NCBI GenBank assembly: GCA_001797815.1
Contig: MGQK01000089.1
Coordinates: forward strand, 21,850-35,867
DNA from: Deltaproteobacteria bacterium RBG_13_61_14
GTDB lineage: Bacteria; RBG-13-61-14
DNA length: 14,018 bases
Reading direction: 5' to 3'
Below, one piece after another: positions 1 to 6,329 of this stretch; the stretch's first letter is position 1; each line of letters starts with the position of its first letter. Below the pieces are notes generated by a model. The model was not told the DNA's origin. It saw nothing but the letters and a program-made list of their open reading frames with translations, and searched no databases. The position numbers and the translations under genes were made by a program.

Positions 1-87
1 TGATTCTTTCTTGACCTGACTACCGACTCCGGCCTACTGAATTCCCGTTCCCGGCCGGGCACAAGGCTTCCTGGCGGAAGGGCCGGA
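1..87. other. Left-edge stretch without a recognisable gene
   Basis: All three plus-strand frames hit a stop within the first 20 bases, so at most the last codon of an upstream plus-strand gene (tga at 1-3) could be here. The stretch contains a 10-bp self-complementary CCCGGCCGGG (50-59) and a weak 5-bp inverted repeat CTTCC/GGAAG (67-80) just past the stop of the receiver gene. Neither is followed by a T-run, so I do not call a terminator. Confidence 0.4.
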
Positions 88-456
88 TCAGGCGGAGGGT
101 AAGATTCGCTTGACGCTTTTGAGCAAGGCGGAGGGGCCGTCGCTCTTGCAGACAAAACCTTCCACCTTCTTTTTCTCCACCAGCGCCCGCAGTTCATCCG
201 CGGATTTATTGGAGTAGAGCAGAATCTTGGGCCGGGGCTGCATGTGCTGGTCCAGGATTTCGATCACCGCGTCTCCGGGCAGCGCCGGCATCATCACGTC
301 CAGCAGCACCAGATCCGGCTGAAAGGCGCTGACCTGAACCGTGGTGCCGATGGGGTGGGTGCGGGTCATCACCTTGTAGCCGGCTTCGGTCAACACCCGC
401 TCCGCCAGCTTGCAGGCGTGTTCATCATCGTCGAGGATGAAGATTTTGTAGCTCAT
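88..456 (-). CDS. Stand-alone response regulator receiver protein (CheY-like)
   Basis: A 122-residue protein that is a single receiver (REC) domain with no DNA-binding or enzymatic output domain. Visible phosphorylation-site residues are the acidic cluster D9-D10-D11 after the first beta strand, the phospho-acceptor D53 in LLDVMMP, a hydroxyl residue at S82 and the conserved lysine K104 in CKSD. Such proteins accept a phosphoryl group from a histidine kinase and act by protein-protein contact, as in chemotaxis or phosphorelays. No partner kinase is visible in the window, so the pathway is unknown. The start is fixed by an AAAGGAGGT ribosome site seven to eight bases upstream. A sigma70-like promoter lies at 595-623, so the gene appears to be transcribed separately from the SDR gene upstream, with a leader of about 130 nt. 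Confidence 0.93.
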   Translation of the reverse strand: MSYKIFILDDDEHACKLAERVLTEAGYKVMTRTHPIGTTVQVSAFQPDLVLLDVMMPALPGDAVIEILDQHMQPRPKILLYSNKSADELRALVEKKKVEGFVCKSDGPSALLKSVKRILPSA

Positions 457-563
457 GGCTTAACCTCCTTTATTCGGCTCGAGCGTTGCTCCGCCTCCTG
501 CCCTTGGTTTCGGTTGAATCCGTCGCTGCGAACCCAGGCTGTCTTCTGCTGACACGATTTCCC

Positions 564-585
564 GGCAAACCTAAATCAGTTTGCC
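564..585 (-). promoter_or_regulatory. Stem-loop in the leader of the receiver gene
   Basis: Perfect 7-bp inverted repeat GGCAAAC (564-570) and GTTTGCC (579-585) around an 8-nt loop. It lies a few bases downstream of the predicted transcription start (about 588), so it would form at the extreme 5' end of the mRNA, or act as a dyad operator. The role, whether RNA stabilisation or a repressor site, is inference. Confidence 0.4.
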
Positions 586-594
586 CCTCCAACT

Positions 595-623
595 AGTATA
601 GCATGATGGCTTCAGGGTGCAAA
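595..623 (-). promoter_or_regulatory. Sigma70-like promoter of the receiver gene
   Basis: On the minus strand, a -35 box TTTGCA (618-623, 4 of 6 consensus) is followed by a 17-bp spacer and a -10 box TATACT (595-600, 5 of 6). Predicted start is near 588, giving a leader of roughly 130 nt before the ATG at 456. The promoter lies between the stop of the SDR gene (635) and the receiver gene. Confidence 0.55.
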
Positions 624-634
624 TGTGATCGCGC

Positions 635-1549
635 TCAAATCAAGGGATCCCAGGAGATGTATTGGCCGGAGACGTCCAGCGGGTGGAAGTGTGATTTCAG
701 GGTGGGCTCGAGCATGGCCGCGAGCTTCTCCGGCGTCCAGCCGGTGGAGTCATGGATCGAGCGCACGATCCGGGGCTGGGAGAACAGGAAGATCTCCTTG
801 CCCCGGACGCCAAAGACCTGGGAAGTGATGTTCTGGGCCGCATCCGAGGCCAGGAAACCGGCGAGCGGGGCCACGTCGGCCGGGCTCATCTTGGCCAGTT
901 TTTCCACCTTGGCCTTCTGCGCCGGGTCGTCGGTGGGGATGGTGGCGATGAGCCGGGTCCAGGCGAAGGGCGCGATGCAGTTGGAGGTCACGTTGTAGCG
1001 TTGCAGGTCCAGGGCGCAGGAGCGGGACAGGGCCACGATGCCCAGCTTGGCCGAGGCGTAGTTGGCCTGGCCCACGTTCCCGATCAGGCCGGCGGTGCTG
1101 GTGAAGTGGATCAGCCGGCCCGACTTCTGCTCCCGGAAATGCACGGCCGCGGCCCGGGTGCAATAGAACGAGCCATAGAGGTGGGTCTTGAGCACCCCGT
1201 CCCATTCTTCCTCGCTCATCTTGAACAGGATCCGGTCCCGCAAAATCCCGGCATTGTTGACCAGGATGTCAATCCGCTGGAAATGATCCAGGGCGCACTG
1301 GATGATTTTTTCCGCGCCGGACCAGGTGGACACGGAATCGTAATTGGCCGCGGCTTCGCCGCCCTTCCCTTTGATCACAGCCACCACCTGGTCCGCGATT
1401 TTCTGGTCCGCGCCGGCGCCGGCCTCGCTCCCGCCCAGGTCATTGACCACCACCTTGGCGCCCTGCCCGGCCATGAGCAGAGCAATTTCCCGGCCGATGC
1501 CGCGGCCGGACCCGGTCACCACTGCGACCTTGCCTTCCAACATTCCCAT
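635..1549 (-). CDS. SDR oxidoreductase, HSD17B4-like (3R)-hydroxyacyl-CoA dehydrogenase
   Basis: A 304-residue classical short-chain dehydrogenase. It has the cofactor loop TGSGRGIG (12-19), an acidic D37 at the end of the second strand that favours NAD over NADP, NNAG (98-101), and the catalytic S151, Y164 and K168 (YASAK). The stretches VVVNDLGG, NYDSV, AGILRDR and GQANY match the N-terminal domain of peroxisomal multifunctional enzyme type 2 (HSD17B4), which oxidises (3R)-hydroxyacyl-CoA. As in that group, a C-terminal extension of about 60 residues follows the Rossmann fold. No hydratase (MaoC-like) or SCP2 domain is fused or adjacent, so the substrate is inferred only. The open frame extends upstream across the neighbouring gene in another frame. 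I chose the ATG at 1549 because AAGGAGG lies about nine bases upstream; a second ATG two codons later is possible. Confidence 0.88.
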   Translation of the reverse strand: MGMLEGKVAVVTGSGRGIGREIALLMAGQGAKVVVNDLGGSEAGAGADQKIADQVVAVIKGKGGEAAANYDSVSTWSGAEKIIQCALDHFQRIDILVNNAGILRDRILFKMSEEEWDGVLKTHLYGSFYCTRAAAVHFREQKSGRLIHFTSTAGLIGNVGQANYASAKLGIVALSRSCALDLQRYNVTSNCIAPFAWTRLIATIPTDDPAQKAKVEKLAKMSPADVAPLAGFLASDAAQNITSQVFGVRGKEIFLFSQPRIVRSIHDSTGWTPEKLAAMLEPTLKSHFHPLDVSGQYISWDPLI

Positions 1550-1579
1550 ACCACTCCCCCTCCTTCTCAAGCACTTGGC

Positions 1580-1627
1580 GGAACGGGTTGCGACCCGCTC
1601 CTTTTTAATATCCCGGCAGAGGCCGGG
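1580..1627. repeat. Pair of GC-rich hairpins at the end of the outer-membrane protein gene
   Basis: The first hairpin (1580-1601) pairs GGAACGGGT with ACCCGCTCC around TGCG, nine positions with one mismatch. The second (1612-1627) pairs CCCGGC with GCCGGG around AGAG and lies inside the last codons of the outer-membrane protein gene. The first shares its core ACGGGTTG...ACCCG with the tandem hairpins at 10539-10587. On the plus strand it is followed by CTTTTT, but the flanking genes are on the minus strand, so it is not a terminator for them. Confidence 0.5.
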
Positions 1628-2240
1628 GCCGCCAAACATAGCCGAGCTTGAAGAGCAACAAGACCACATCCGTGTCCGCATTGAAATCCACATCCACGGT
1701 GGGGCCGGGATCCAGATCCACCACGCCCCGGGAATGTTGGGCGCTACGGTAGGACAGGTCGGCCGAGAGCATGATTCGCTTGCGCGTCCCCAGGAAGAAA
1801 TCCACGCCGCCGCCGGCGAGCACGCCGATGGCACCGTCGGAGACGAAGACATGGTTGTCGCCGGCAGTGGAAAACACCGAGTTGTGCAGGCCCAATTCCA
1901 GGTAAGGAGTATAGTCGGATTTCTTCAAAAGGGAATATTTTCCCAGGAGCCCCAGGTAGCCGGTGCCCCACTGCGCGTTCTCGTCCCAATCTTCCGAGGC
2001 CCATCCCGCGGCCATGCCGTAGTAAAGCCCGGCGTAGATCTGTTCGGTGAACCCGTAGCCCGCGTTGATCTCCGCGGCCGGGCCGGGCTGGGGTTTGATG
2101 TCTTGGATCGCATCCCCGTTCATGACCGGGAAAGCAATCCCGGCCCCTAACCCCAGGTGAATTCCCTTGGCGGCCAGGGCCGGAGAACTCAGCAGCATCA
2201 AGACCACCATGGCTCCGATCCCAAAAAGCTTTATCTTCAT
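1605..2240 (-). CDS. Small outer-membrane beta-barrel protein
   Basis: A 211-residue protein with a clear Sec signal peptide: MKIK, a hydrophobic core and cleavage after ALA (residues 21-23). The rest alternates glycine-rich and aromatic strands (for example LGLGAGIAFPV, INAGYGFTEQIYAGLYYG, YLGLLGKYSLL, LLLFKLGYVW), typical of eight-stranded OmpA/OmpW-like barrels that sit in the outer membrane. The specific role is unknown. The start at 2240 is set by AAGGAGG eight bases upstream; an upstream in-frame ATG at 2399 would add a non-signal leader and is rejected. After the last strand (GYVWR) a short tail PRPLPGY is encoded partly by a hairpin, so the usual C-terminal aromatic residue is not at the expected place. 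The SDR gene follows after 55 bases, possibly co-transcribed. Confidence 0.83.
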   Translation of the reverse strand: MKIKLFGIGAMVVLMLLSSPALAAKGIHLGLGAGIAFPVMNGDAIQDIKPQPGPAAEINAGYGFTEQIYAGLYYGMAAGWASEDWDENAQWGTGYLGLLGKYSLLKKSDYTPYLELGLHNSVFSTAGDNHVFVSDGAIGVLAGGGVDFFLGTRKRIMLSADLSYRSAQHSRGVVDLDPGPTVDVDFNADTDVVLLLFKLGYVWRPRPLPGY

Positions 2241-2268
2241 CTCTGCCTCCTTTTTGTCTCTCTCGGTT

Positions 2269-2300
2269 CCAGACCCTCCGCTTGCCCGGAGGAGGGCTGG
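2269..2300 (-). terminator. Intergenic hairpin between lipoprotein and outer-membrane protein genes
   Basis: In the minus-strand transcript CCAG-CCCTCC pairs with GGAGGG-CTGG (ten pairs, one bulged base, 11-nt loop), in the 68-base gap after the lipoprotein stop. There is no T-run after it, so it would be at best a weak or Rho-assisted terminator, or an mRNA processing or stabilising hairpin. Confidence 0.35.
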
Positions 2301-2308
2301 CTTATTCT

Positions 2309-2998
2309 TTACGGCTCCACCACCCGCGAGCGCGCCCGCACCAGACCCTGGATCTTCCGGGCCCAGGCTTCGCCTTTCTCGCCCCGGGCCAGGGCGCATT
2401 CATCCACAAACAGATACTGCAAGCGCACGTTGGATTCGTAAAGCGAGAACCCGATCCGGTAGCCCCGGCCCGCGGGGACCGCGCAACCCGAGGTCTGCAC
2501 CCTGGCTCCGGCGCACTCGAACAGCATTTTACCCCGTTTCAGATGATAAGGGGAACTGACCAGGATCAGTTCCGGCGCGCAAGTCTCCGGCTCCCGGCCC
2601 TGGCAAAGCAAGGCAACCGTGTCGCGGGCGTTGGTAATGGTATCCATGGCCTCCCGCTCCCGGAGGATCGCGGCCTCCGGCACACCCAGGGCCGCCGCCA
2701 GGTCCCGCATCACGTCGGCCTCGTAGTAATCGAGATAAGTGTTGCCGCCGGTCATCACCAGCACCGGCGCCAGACCCTGCTCATAGAGCTTGACCCCTTG
2801 CGCCACCCGGCGCTTAAGCTCCGGCTTCGGGCTCCCGTCTTTTTCCACGGGCGGGCCATAGCCCAGCACCACGATCGCTTCCGCCGGAAAGAGCGGTTCC
2901 TCCGGCAGGAGCAGCGGCCGGGAAATCACCGAGGCGCAGCCGCCGAGAAAGGCGGCCAGGCCGATCAGCATCCCCGCCCGGCTGCCGGGATTCTTCAT
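2309..2998 (-). CDS. DUF218/YdcF-type lipoprotein
   Basis: A 229-residue protein of the DUF218 (YdcF/SanA/ElyC-like) family, whose members are linked to envelope biogenesis but mostly lack a proven reaction. The N terminus is a lipoprotein signal with lipobox LGGC, lipidation expected at C21, so the domain should face the periplasm. Family marks are AIVVLGYG (41-48), VMTGGN (81-86), the TITNARDT stretch (120-127) and the SSPYHLKRG segment (148-156). Several further cysteines (132, 140, 162, 172) could form disulfides. The start codon overlaps the fdhD stop as ATGA, so it is probably translated by coupling; the functional link to FdhD is not obvious. SanA-like and ElyC-like proteins are normally anchored by a transmembrane helix, so the lipid anchor is a variation. 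Confidence 0.82.
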   Translation of the reverse strand: MKNPGSRAGMLIGLAAFLGGCASVISRPLLLPEEPLFPAEAIVVLGYGPPVEKDGSPKPELKRRVAQGVKLYEQGLAPVLVMTGGNTYLDYYEADVMRDLAAALGVPEAAILREREAMDTITNARDTVALLCQGREPETCAPELILVSSPYHLKRGKMLFECAGARVQTSGCAVPAGRGYRIGFSLYESNVRLQYLFVDECALARGEKGEAWARKIQGLVRARSRVVEP

Positions 2999-3777
2999 TG
3001 GACCCTTTCCGCGCCTGAATAAATATTGAGCCGCTTGCCCCGCACAAAGCCGACCAGGGTGAGCGAAAGTTTTTCCGCCAAGCCCACGGCCAGGTCGGTC
3101 GGCGCCGAGCGGGAGATCAGGATGGGGATCTCCGCCTTGGCCGCCTTGACCACGATCTCGCTGGTCAGCCGGCCGCTGGTCAGCGCGATCCGGTCGCGGA
3201 GGCTTTGCCCCTGGAGATAGGCCCGGCCGATGATCCGGTCCAAGGCGTTATGCCGGCCGATATCTTCATGGAACGCCGTCATCTCGCCCCCGGCGGTCGC
3301 CAGCGCCACCGCATGCAGACCCCCGGTCCGGCGGTAAATCTCGCTCTTGGCCTGGAACGCCTTCATTAAGGCCCAGATCGCCGGGCGCGTGACCAGAAGC
3401 CGGCTCTGGATCGGCCGGGCATCGCGGGCGTCGGCGCCGCGGTAAAAGGCGGCCAATGCCGCGCACCCGGACCCGACCAGGCGGGACAAAGTGCGGCTCA
3501 ACTCCGGCCCCAGATCCCGGGCCAGGGTGACCTGGGCGTAGCCGCCCGACTCATTGACTTCCACCTCGGGAACCGGGTCGCTGGGCTTCAGGATGCCCTC
3601 GGAGAGAAGAAACCCCAGGGTCAATTCCCGCAAGTCATAAGGCGAGCAGAGCAAGGTGGCTAACTCCTGGCCGTTGACCTGGATGGTAAGCGGAGCCTCC
3701 CGCACCACCAGGTCTTCCAGTTCCTCGGCCTCGTCTTCCCGCCAACGCGTGATCCGGATCGCGCGAACCTTCTCCAT
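2995..3777 (-). CDS. fdhD: Formate dehydrogenase accessory sulfurtransferase FdhD
   Basis: A 260-residue protein matching FdhD, which passes sulfur from IscS to the molybdenum or tungsten bis-MGD cofactor of formate dehydrogenases. Family signatures are PYDLRELTLGFLLSEGI (46-62), TGGLHAVAL (151-159), EDIGRHNALDR (171-181) and SGRLTSEIVVKA (from 201). The loop that carries the C-x-x-C pair in E. coli FdhD reads SGCAAL here: C105 is present but the second cysteine is leucine. No formate dehydrogenase is in the window. The frame stays open upstream to 3948, but family length points to the ATG at 3777. No convincing ribosome site precedes it; a weak promoter candidate (TTGCAG 3812-3817, TATGCT 3789-3794, 17-bp spacer) would give an almost leaderless mRNA. 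The stop overlaps the lipoprotein start by 4 bp. Confidence 0.9.
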   Translation of the reverse strand: MEKVRAIRITRWREDEAEELEDLVVREAPLTIQVNGQELATLLCSPYDLRELTLGFLLSEGILKPSDPVPEVEVNESGGYAQVTLARDLGPELSRTLSRLVGSGCAALAAFYRGADARDARPIQSRLLVTRPAIWALMKAFQAKSEIYRRTGGLHAVALATAGGEMTAFHEDIGRHNALDRIIGRAYLQGQSLRDRIALTSGRLTSEIVVKAAKAEIPILISRSAPTDLAVGLAEKLSLTLVGFVRGKRLNIYSGAERVQ

Positions 3778-3819
3778 GGCCAGGCAAAAGCATAACAGAC
3801 CCGATGCTTCCCTGCAAGA

Positions 3820-3848
3820 TTGACCGGAACCGCCTTTTAGGCTATCAG
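3820..3848 (+). promoter_or_regulatory. Candidate promoter for the fused spermidine-synthase-like gene
   Basis: TTGACC (3820-3825, 5 of 6) and TATCAG (3843-3848, 4 of 6) with a 17-bp spacer in the divergent gap between fdhD and the plus-strand gene. Predicted start near 3855 leaves about 75 nt of leader, which contains a possible 21-codon ORF. Confidence 0.4.
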
Positions 3849-3867
3849 TAAGGGCGGAGAACCGGCG

Positions 3868-3933
3868 ATGAAAAGGCTCCTGGCCATCGCGGCGAAGAAT
3901 AAACCGGGACGAAAGGTAAGCTCGGCCGCGTGA
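3868..3933 (+). CDS. Possible 21-residue leader ORF
   Basis: A short ORF beginning MKRLLAIAAKNK, basic and partly hydrophobic, with GGAG about nine bases upstream. Its TGA stop overlaps the GTG start of the next gene as GTGA, the arrangement seen for translational coupling. The downstream gene has no strong ribosome site of its own. There is no homology I can recognise, and an ORF of this size can arise by chance, so this is a candidate only. Confidence 0.25.
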   Translation: MKRLLAIAAKNKPGRKVSSAA

Positions 3934-6329
3934 CTGCTCCTCCCTCACCGGCCCGGCTCCTGGCCGCGGTCCTGATCGTCTCCGCGGCCATGCTCTTGGT
4001 GGAGCTGGTCTTTCCCGCCGTGCTCCTCTTTCTGCCCGAGCGCCGGGGCGTCACCACCATCATCGCCGTGGCCATGCTCGGCCTGGGATGGGGCGGGTTA
4101 ATCTCCTATCTTGTCTCCCGCGGCCCCGGCGTCCGCGCGTGGATGGACGCCTCTCTCCTGGCCTTCGGCCTCTCCATTCCCCTGGCCTTTTTCGCGGCCG
4201 TGGCCTTGCCCTGGCGGCCGGCCTTGATCCTGGCCCTGGCTCTTCCCTTTGCCGCGGCATCCGCCTTCCTCAGCCAGGCCTTTGTCCTCGCTCGGTCCGG
4301 CCGGGTCTACTTCGCCAACCTGCTCGGCTCCGGGCTCGGCGCGCTCTCGGTCTTCTGGCTGCTGCCGCGCCTGGGCGAAGAAAACTGCCTGCTCCTGGCC
4401 ACGGCCCTGGCCGGGCTGGGCGCCGCGCTGGGCGCGAACCCCCTCAGCCGGGCCCGGAAAGGCGGCGCGCTCCTGGCCCTGGCCGCGATCGGCCTGGTCC
4501 TGGTCAACTTCCAGACCGACGCGATCAACCTCGTCCGCCTGCTGCCGGGCTCCCGGGTGCCGCCGGCGCGGCAGGACGACGCGCTCAGTTATGGATTTCG
4601 CATCCTGAAAGAACCCGGCACCCGGCTCCTGGCCTCGGCGCGTTCCCTGGTGGCGCGGGTGGATGCCGTCTGGGCGCCGGATTATGACATCTCCCGCCGC
4701 TTCTTCCCGAACGGCCTCGAGGACATCCAAAACCCGGAGGCGCGGCGCGAGTATGCCGAGGCGCTCGGCGGCCCGGTCAAGCTCTACTTCCTGGACCACC
4801 TCTGGTCGCAGGTGGCGCCCGCGGCCAAGCTGTTTGCCCGGATGCCGCCTTACCCGATCCTCCACCATCCCTCGGTGCTGATCATCGGCCCGGGCGGCGG
4901 GGTGGACATTGCCAAGGCCGCCTCGAACTCGGCCCGCCGGATCGTGGCGGTGGAAATCAATCCCGGGGTGGTTGAGCTGATGCAGGGCCCGCTCCGGGAG
5001 ATGAGCGGCAACGTTTACGGCCAGGCCGAGATCGCGGTCATGGACGGCCGCACCTACGTGAAGCTCTCGCGCGAGAGCTTTGACCTCATCCACCTCGCCT
5101 TTGCCGACCTCTATGTGCCGTTCCTCCACTCCGACATCTTCCTGGAAAACTACCTTTACACCCTGGAAGCCTTTGACGACTATTTCGACCACCTCAATGA
5201 AAACGGCATCATCGCGGTGCACAAGTGGGTCAAAAGCGCGAGCTGGAACCGCGACCTCTTCCGCATCGCCAGCACGGCCCGGGCCATGCTTCAGGCCCAA
5301 GGCGTGGCCGACCCGGCCCGCCACCTGTTCATGGCCGGGGGCGAAGGCCGGCCCGACCAGTATTACGGCTACCTCCTGATCAAGAAATCCCCCTTCACCG
5401 CGGCCGAGGTCCAGACCCTGGAAGCGACCGTAGCTCCGCCCTTCCAGGTGTTCCAGTCCCCCTTCCGCCAAATCGCGGGCAATCCCTTTTCCGAAATGAT
5501 CCGCGCGCCCAACCTGGACCAATACCTGGCGGCCCAAACTTTCGATATCAGCCCCACCACCGACGACCGGCCCTTCTTCTACCTCTTCGACCGCGGCCGC
5601 ATTCTCCACCGCGCCGAGTTCCAGCTCTTCCTGGCCGTTCTGATCCCCCTGGGTTTGCTCCCGCTCCTTTTCCTCGCCGGCTCGAGCCGGCTTGCTTTTC
5701 GGCCTTCGTTCTGGAGCGGGGGTCTGTTCTTCTGCCTGATCGCGGCCGGCTACATGTTTTTACAGACGACCGCGATCCAGCGCTGGAACCTGTTTTTGGG
5801 AAGCCCCATCCTCTCCCTGGCGGTGGTGGTCACCAGCTTCCTCCTCTTCGCCAGCCTCGGCAGCCTGGTGAGCGAGCGGCTCGGCCGGGCCGGACGCGGG
5901 TTCCTCCTGCTCGTGCCCCTGGTGATCTTGGCTTACCACCTCAGGCTCGGGCCCTTTTTGGAGCGGGCGCTCGTCCCCTCTCTCAGCGCCCGGATTGGCA
6001 TCACCATCGCGCTGCTCGCCCCGCTTTGCTTTGCCTTGGGGTTCCCCTTCCCGCTGGGGATGGAGTGGGTGAAAGGAAGGCTGGGAAATTCCGCGGCCGC
6101 CCTGATGTTCGCCATCAACGGCTTCGGCTCGGCCCTGGCGGTGGCGCTCTTCACCCGGCTGGCGCCGGTGGCCGGTCTCCATGCCCTGCACCTGGCCGCA
6201 GCAGTTCTCTACGCGCTGGCCGCGCTGGTGGGGCTGGGGTTAAGCCGGGGGAAAAGACCGGCAGACCGGCTGGGGGTCAACGTCCAATCATTCTCTTGCC
6301 GCCGAGAGACCCCACCCCGCCCAGGCTGA
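3930..6329 (+). CDS. Fused membrane / spermidine-synthase-like protein
   Basis: A 799-residue integral membrane protein: about six or seven hydrophobic helices (residues 8-195), a soluble spermidine-synthase-like Rossmann domain (about 300-500), then about six or seven more helices (565-790). This is the architecture annotated as fused MFS/spermidine synthase. The nucleotide-binding loop is LIIGPGGGVD (317-326), the acidic residue ending the next strand is E342 (VEIN), and D372 lies in MDGR. At the position where aminopropyltransferases have the catalytic acidic D-S-x-D-P type loop, this protein has DLIHLAFADLYVP (385-397), so classical polyamine synthesis is doubtful. A SAM-type ligand is plausible; the reaction and any transported substrate are unknown. 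GTG at 3930 is the first possible start after an in-frame stop at 3900. The last 53 bases overlap the convergent radical SAM gene. Confidence 0.85.
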   Translation: MTAPPSPARLLAAVLIVSAAMLLVELVFPAVLLFLPERRGVTTIIAVAMLGLGWGGLISYLVSRGPGVRAWMDASLLAFGLSIPLAFFAAVALPWRPALILALALPFAAASAFLSQAFVLARSGRVYFANLLGSGLGALSVFWLLPRLGEENCLLLATALAGLGAALGANPLSRARKGGALLALAAIGLVLVNFQTDAINLVRLLPGSRVPPARQDDALSYGFRILKEPGTRLLASARSLVARVDAVWAPDYDISRRFFPNGLEDIQNPEARREYAEALGGPVKLYFLDHLWSQVAPAAKLFARMPPYPILHHPSVLIIGPGGGVDIAKAASNSARRIVAVEINPGVVELMQGPLREMSGNVYGQAEIAVMDGRTYVKLSRESFDLIHLAFADLYVPFLHSDIFLENYLYTLEAFDDYFDHLNENGIIAVHKWVKSASWNRDLFRIASTARAMLQAQGVADPARHLFMAGGEGRPDQYYGYLLIKKSPFTAAEVQTLEATVAPPFQVFQSPFRQIAGNPFSEMIRAPNLDQYLAAQTFDISPTTDDRPFFYLFDRGRILHRAEFQLFLAVLIPLGLLPLLFLAGSSRLAFRPSFWSGGLFFCLIAAGYMFLQTTAIQRWNLFLGSPILSLAVVVTSFLLFASLGSLVSERLGRAGRGFLLLVPLVILAYHLRLGPFLERALVPSLSARIGITIALLAPLCFALGFPFPLGMEWVKGRLGNSAAALMFAINGFGSALAVALFTRLAPVAGLHALHLAAAVLYALAALVGLGLSRGKRPADRLGVNVQSFSCRRETPPRPG

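Noticed and set aside
1580-1606. Rho-independent terminator on the plus strand (hairpin followed by CTTTTT)
   Set aside because: Both flanking genes run on the minus strand and the T-run is on the wrong side for them; the stem matches the dispersed repeat core.
1550-1852. Extended N terminus of the SDR gene
   Set aside because: The added 101 residues lie out of frame across the outer-membrane protein gene; the ribosome site and SDR fold start at 1549.
4098-5609. 503-residue open frame on the minus strand
   Set aside because: It lies antisense to the fused membrane/spermidine-synthase-like gene, is rich in G, R, E and H with no domain, and is a typical GC-rich shadow.
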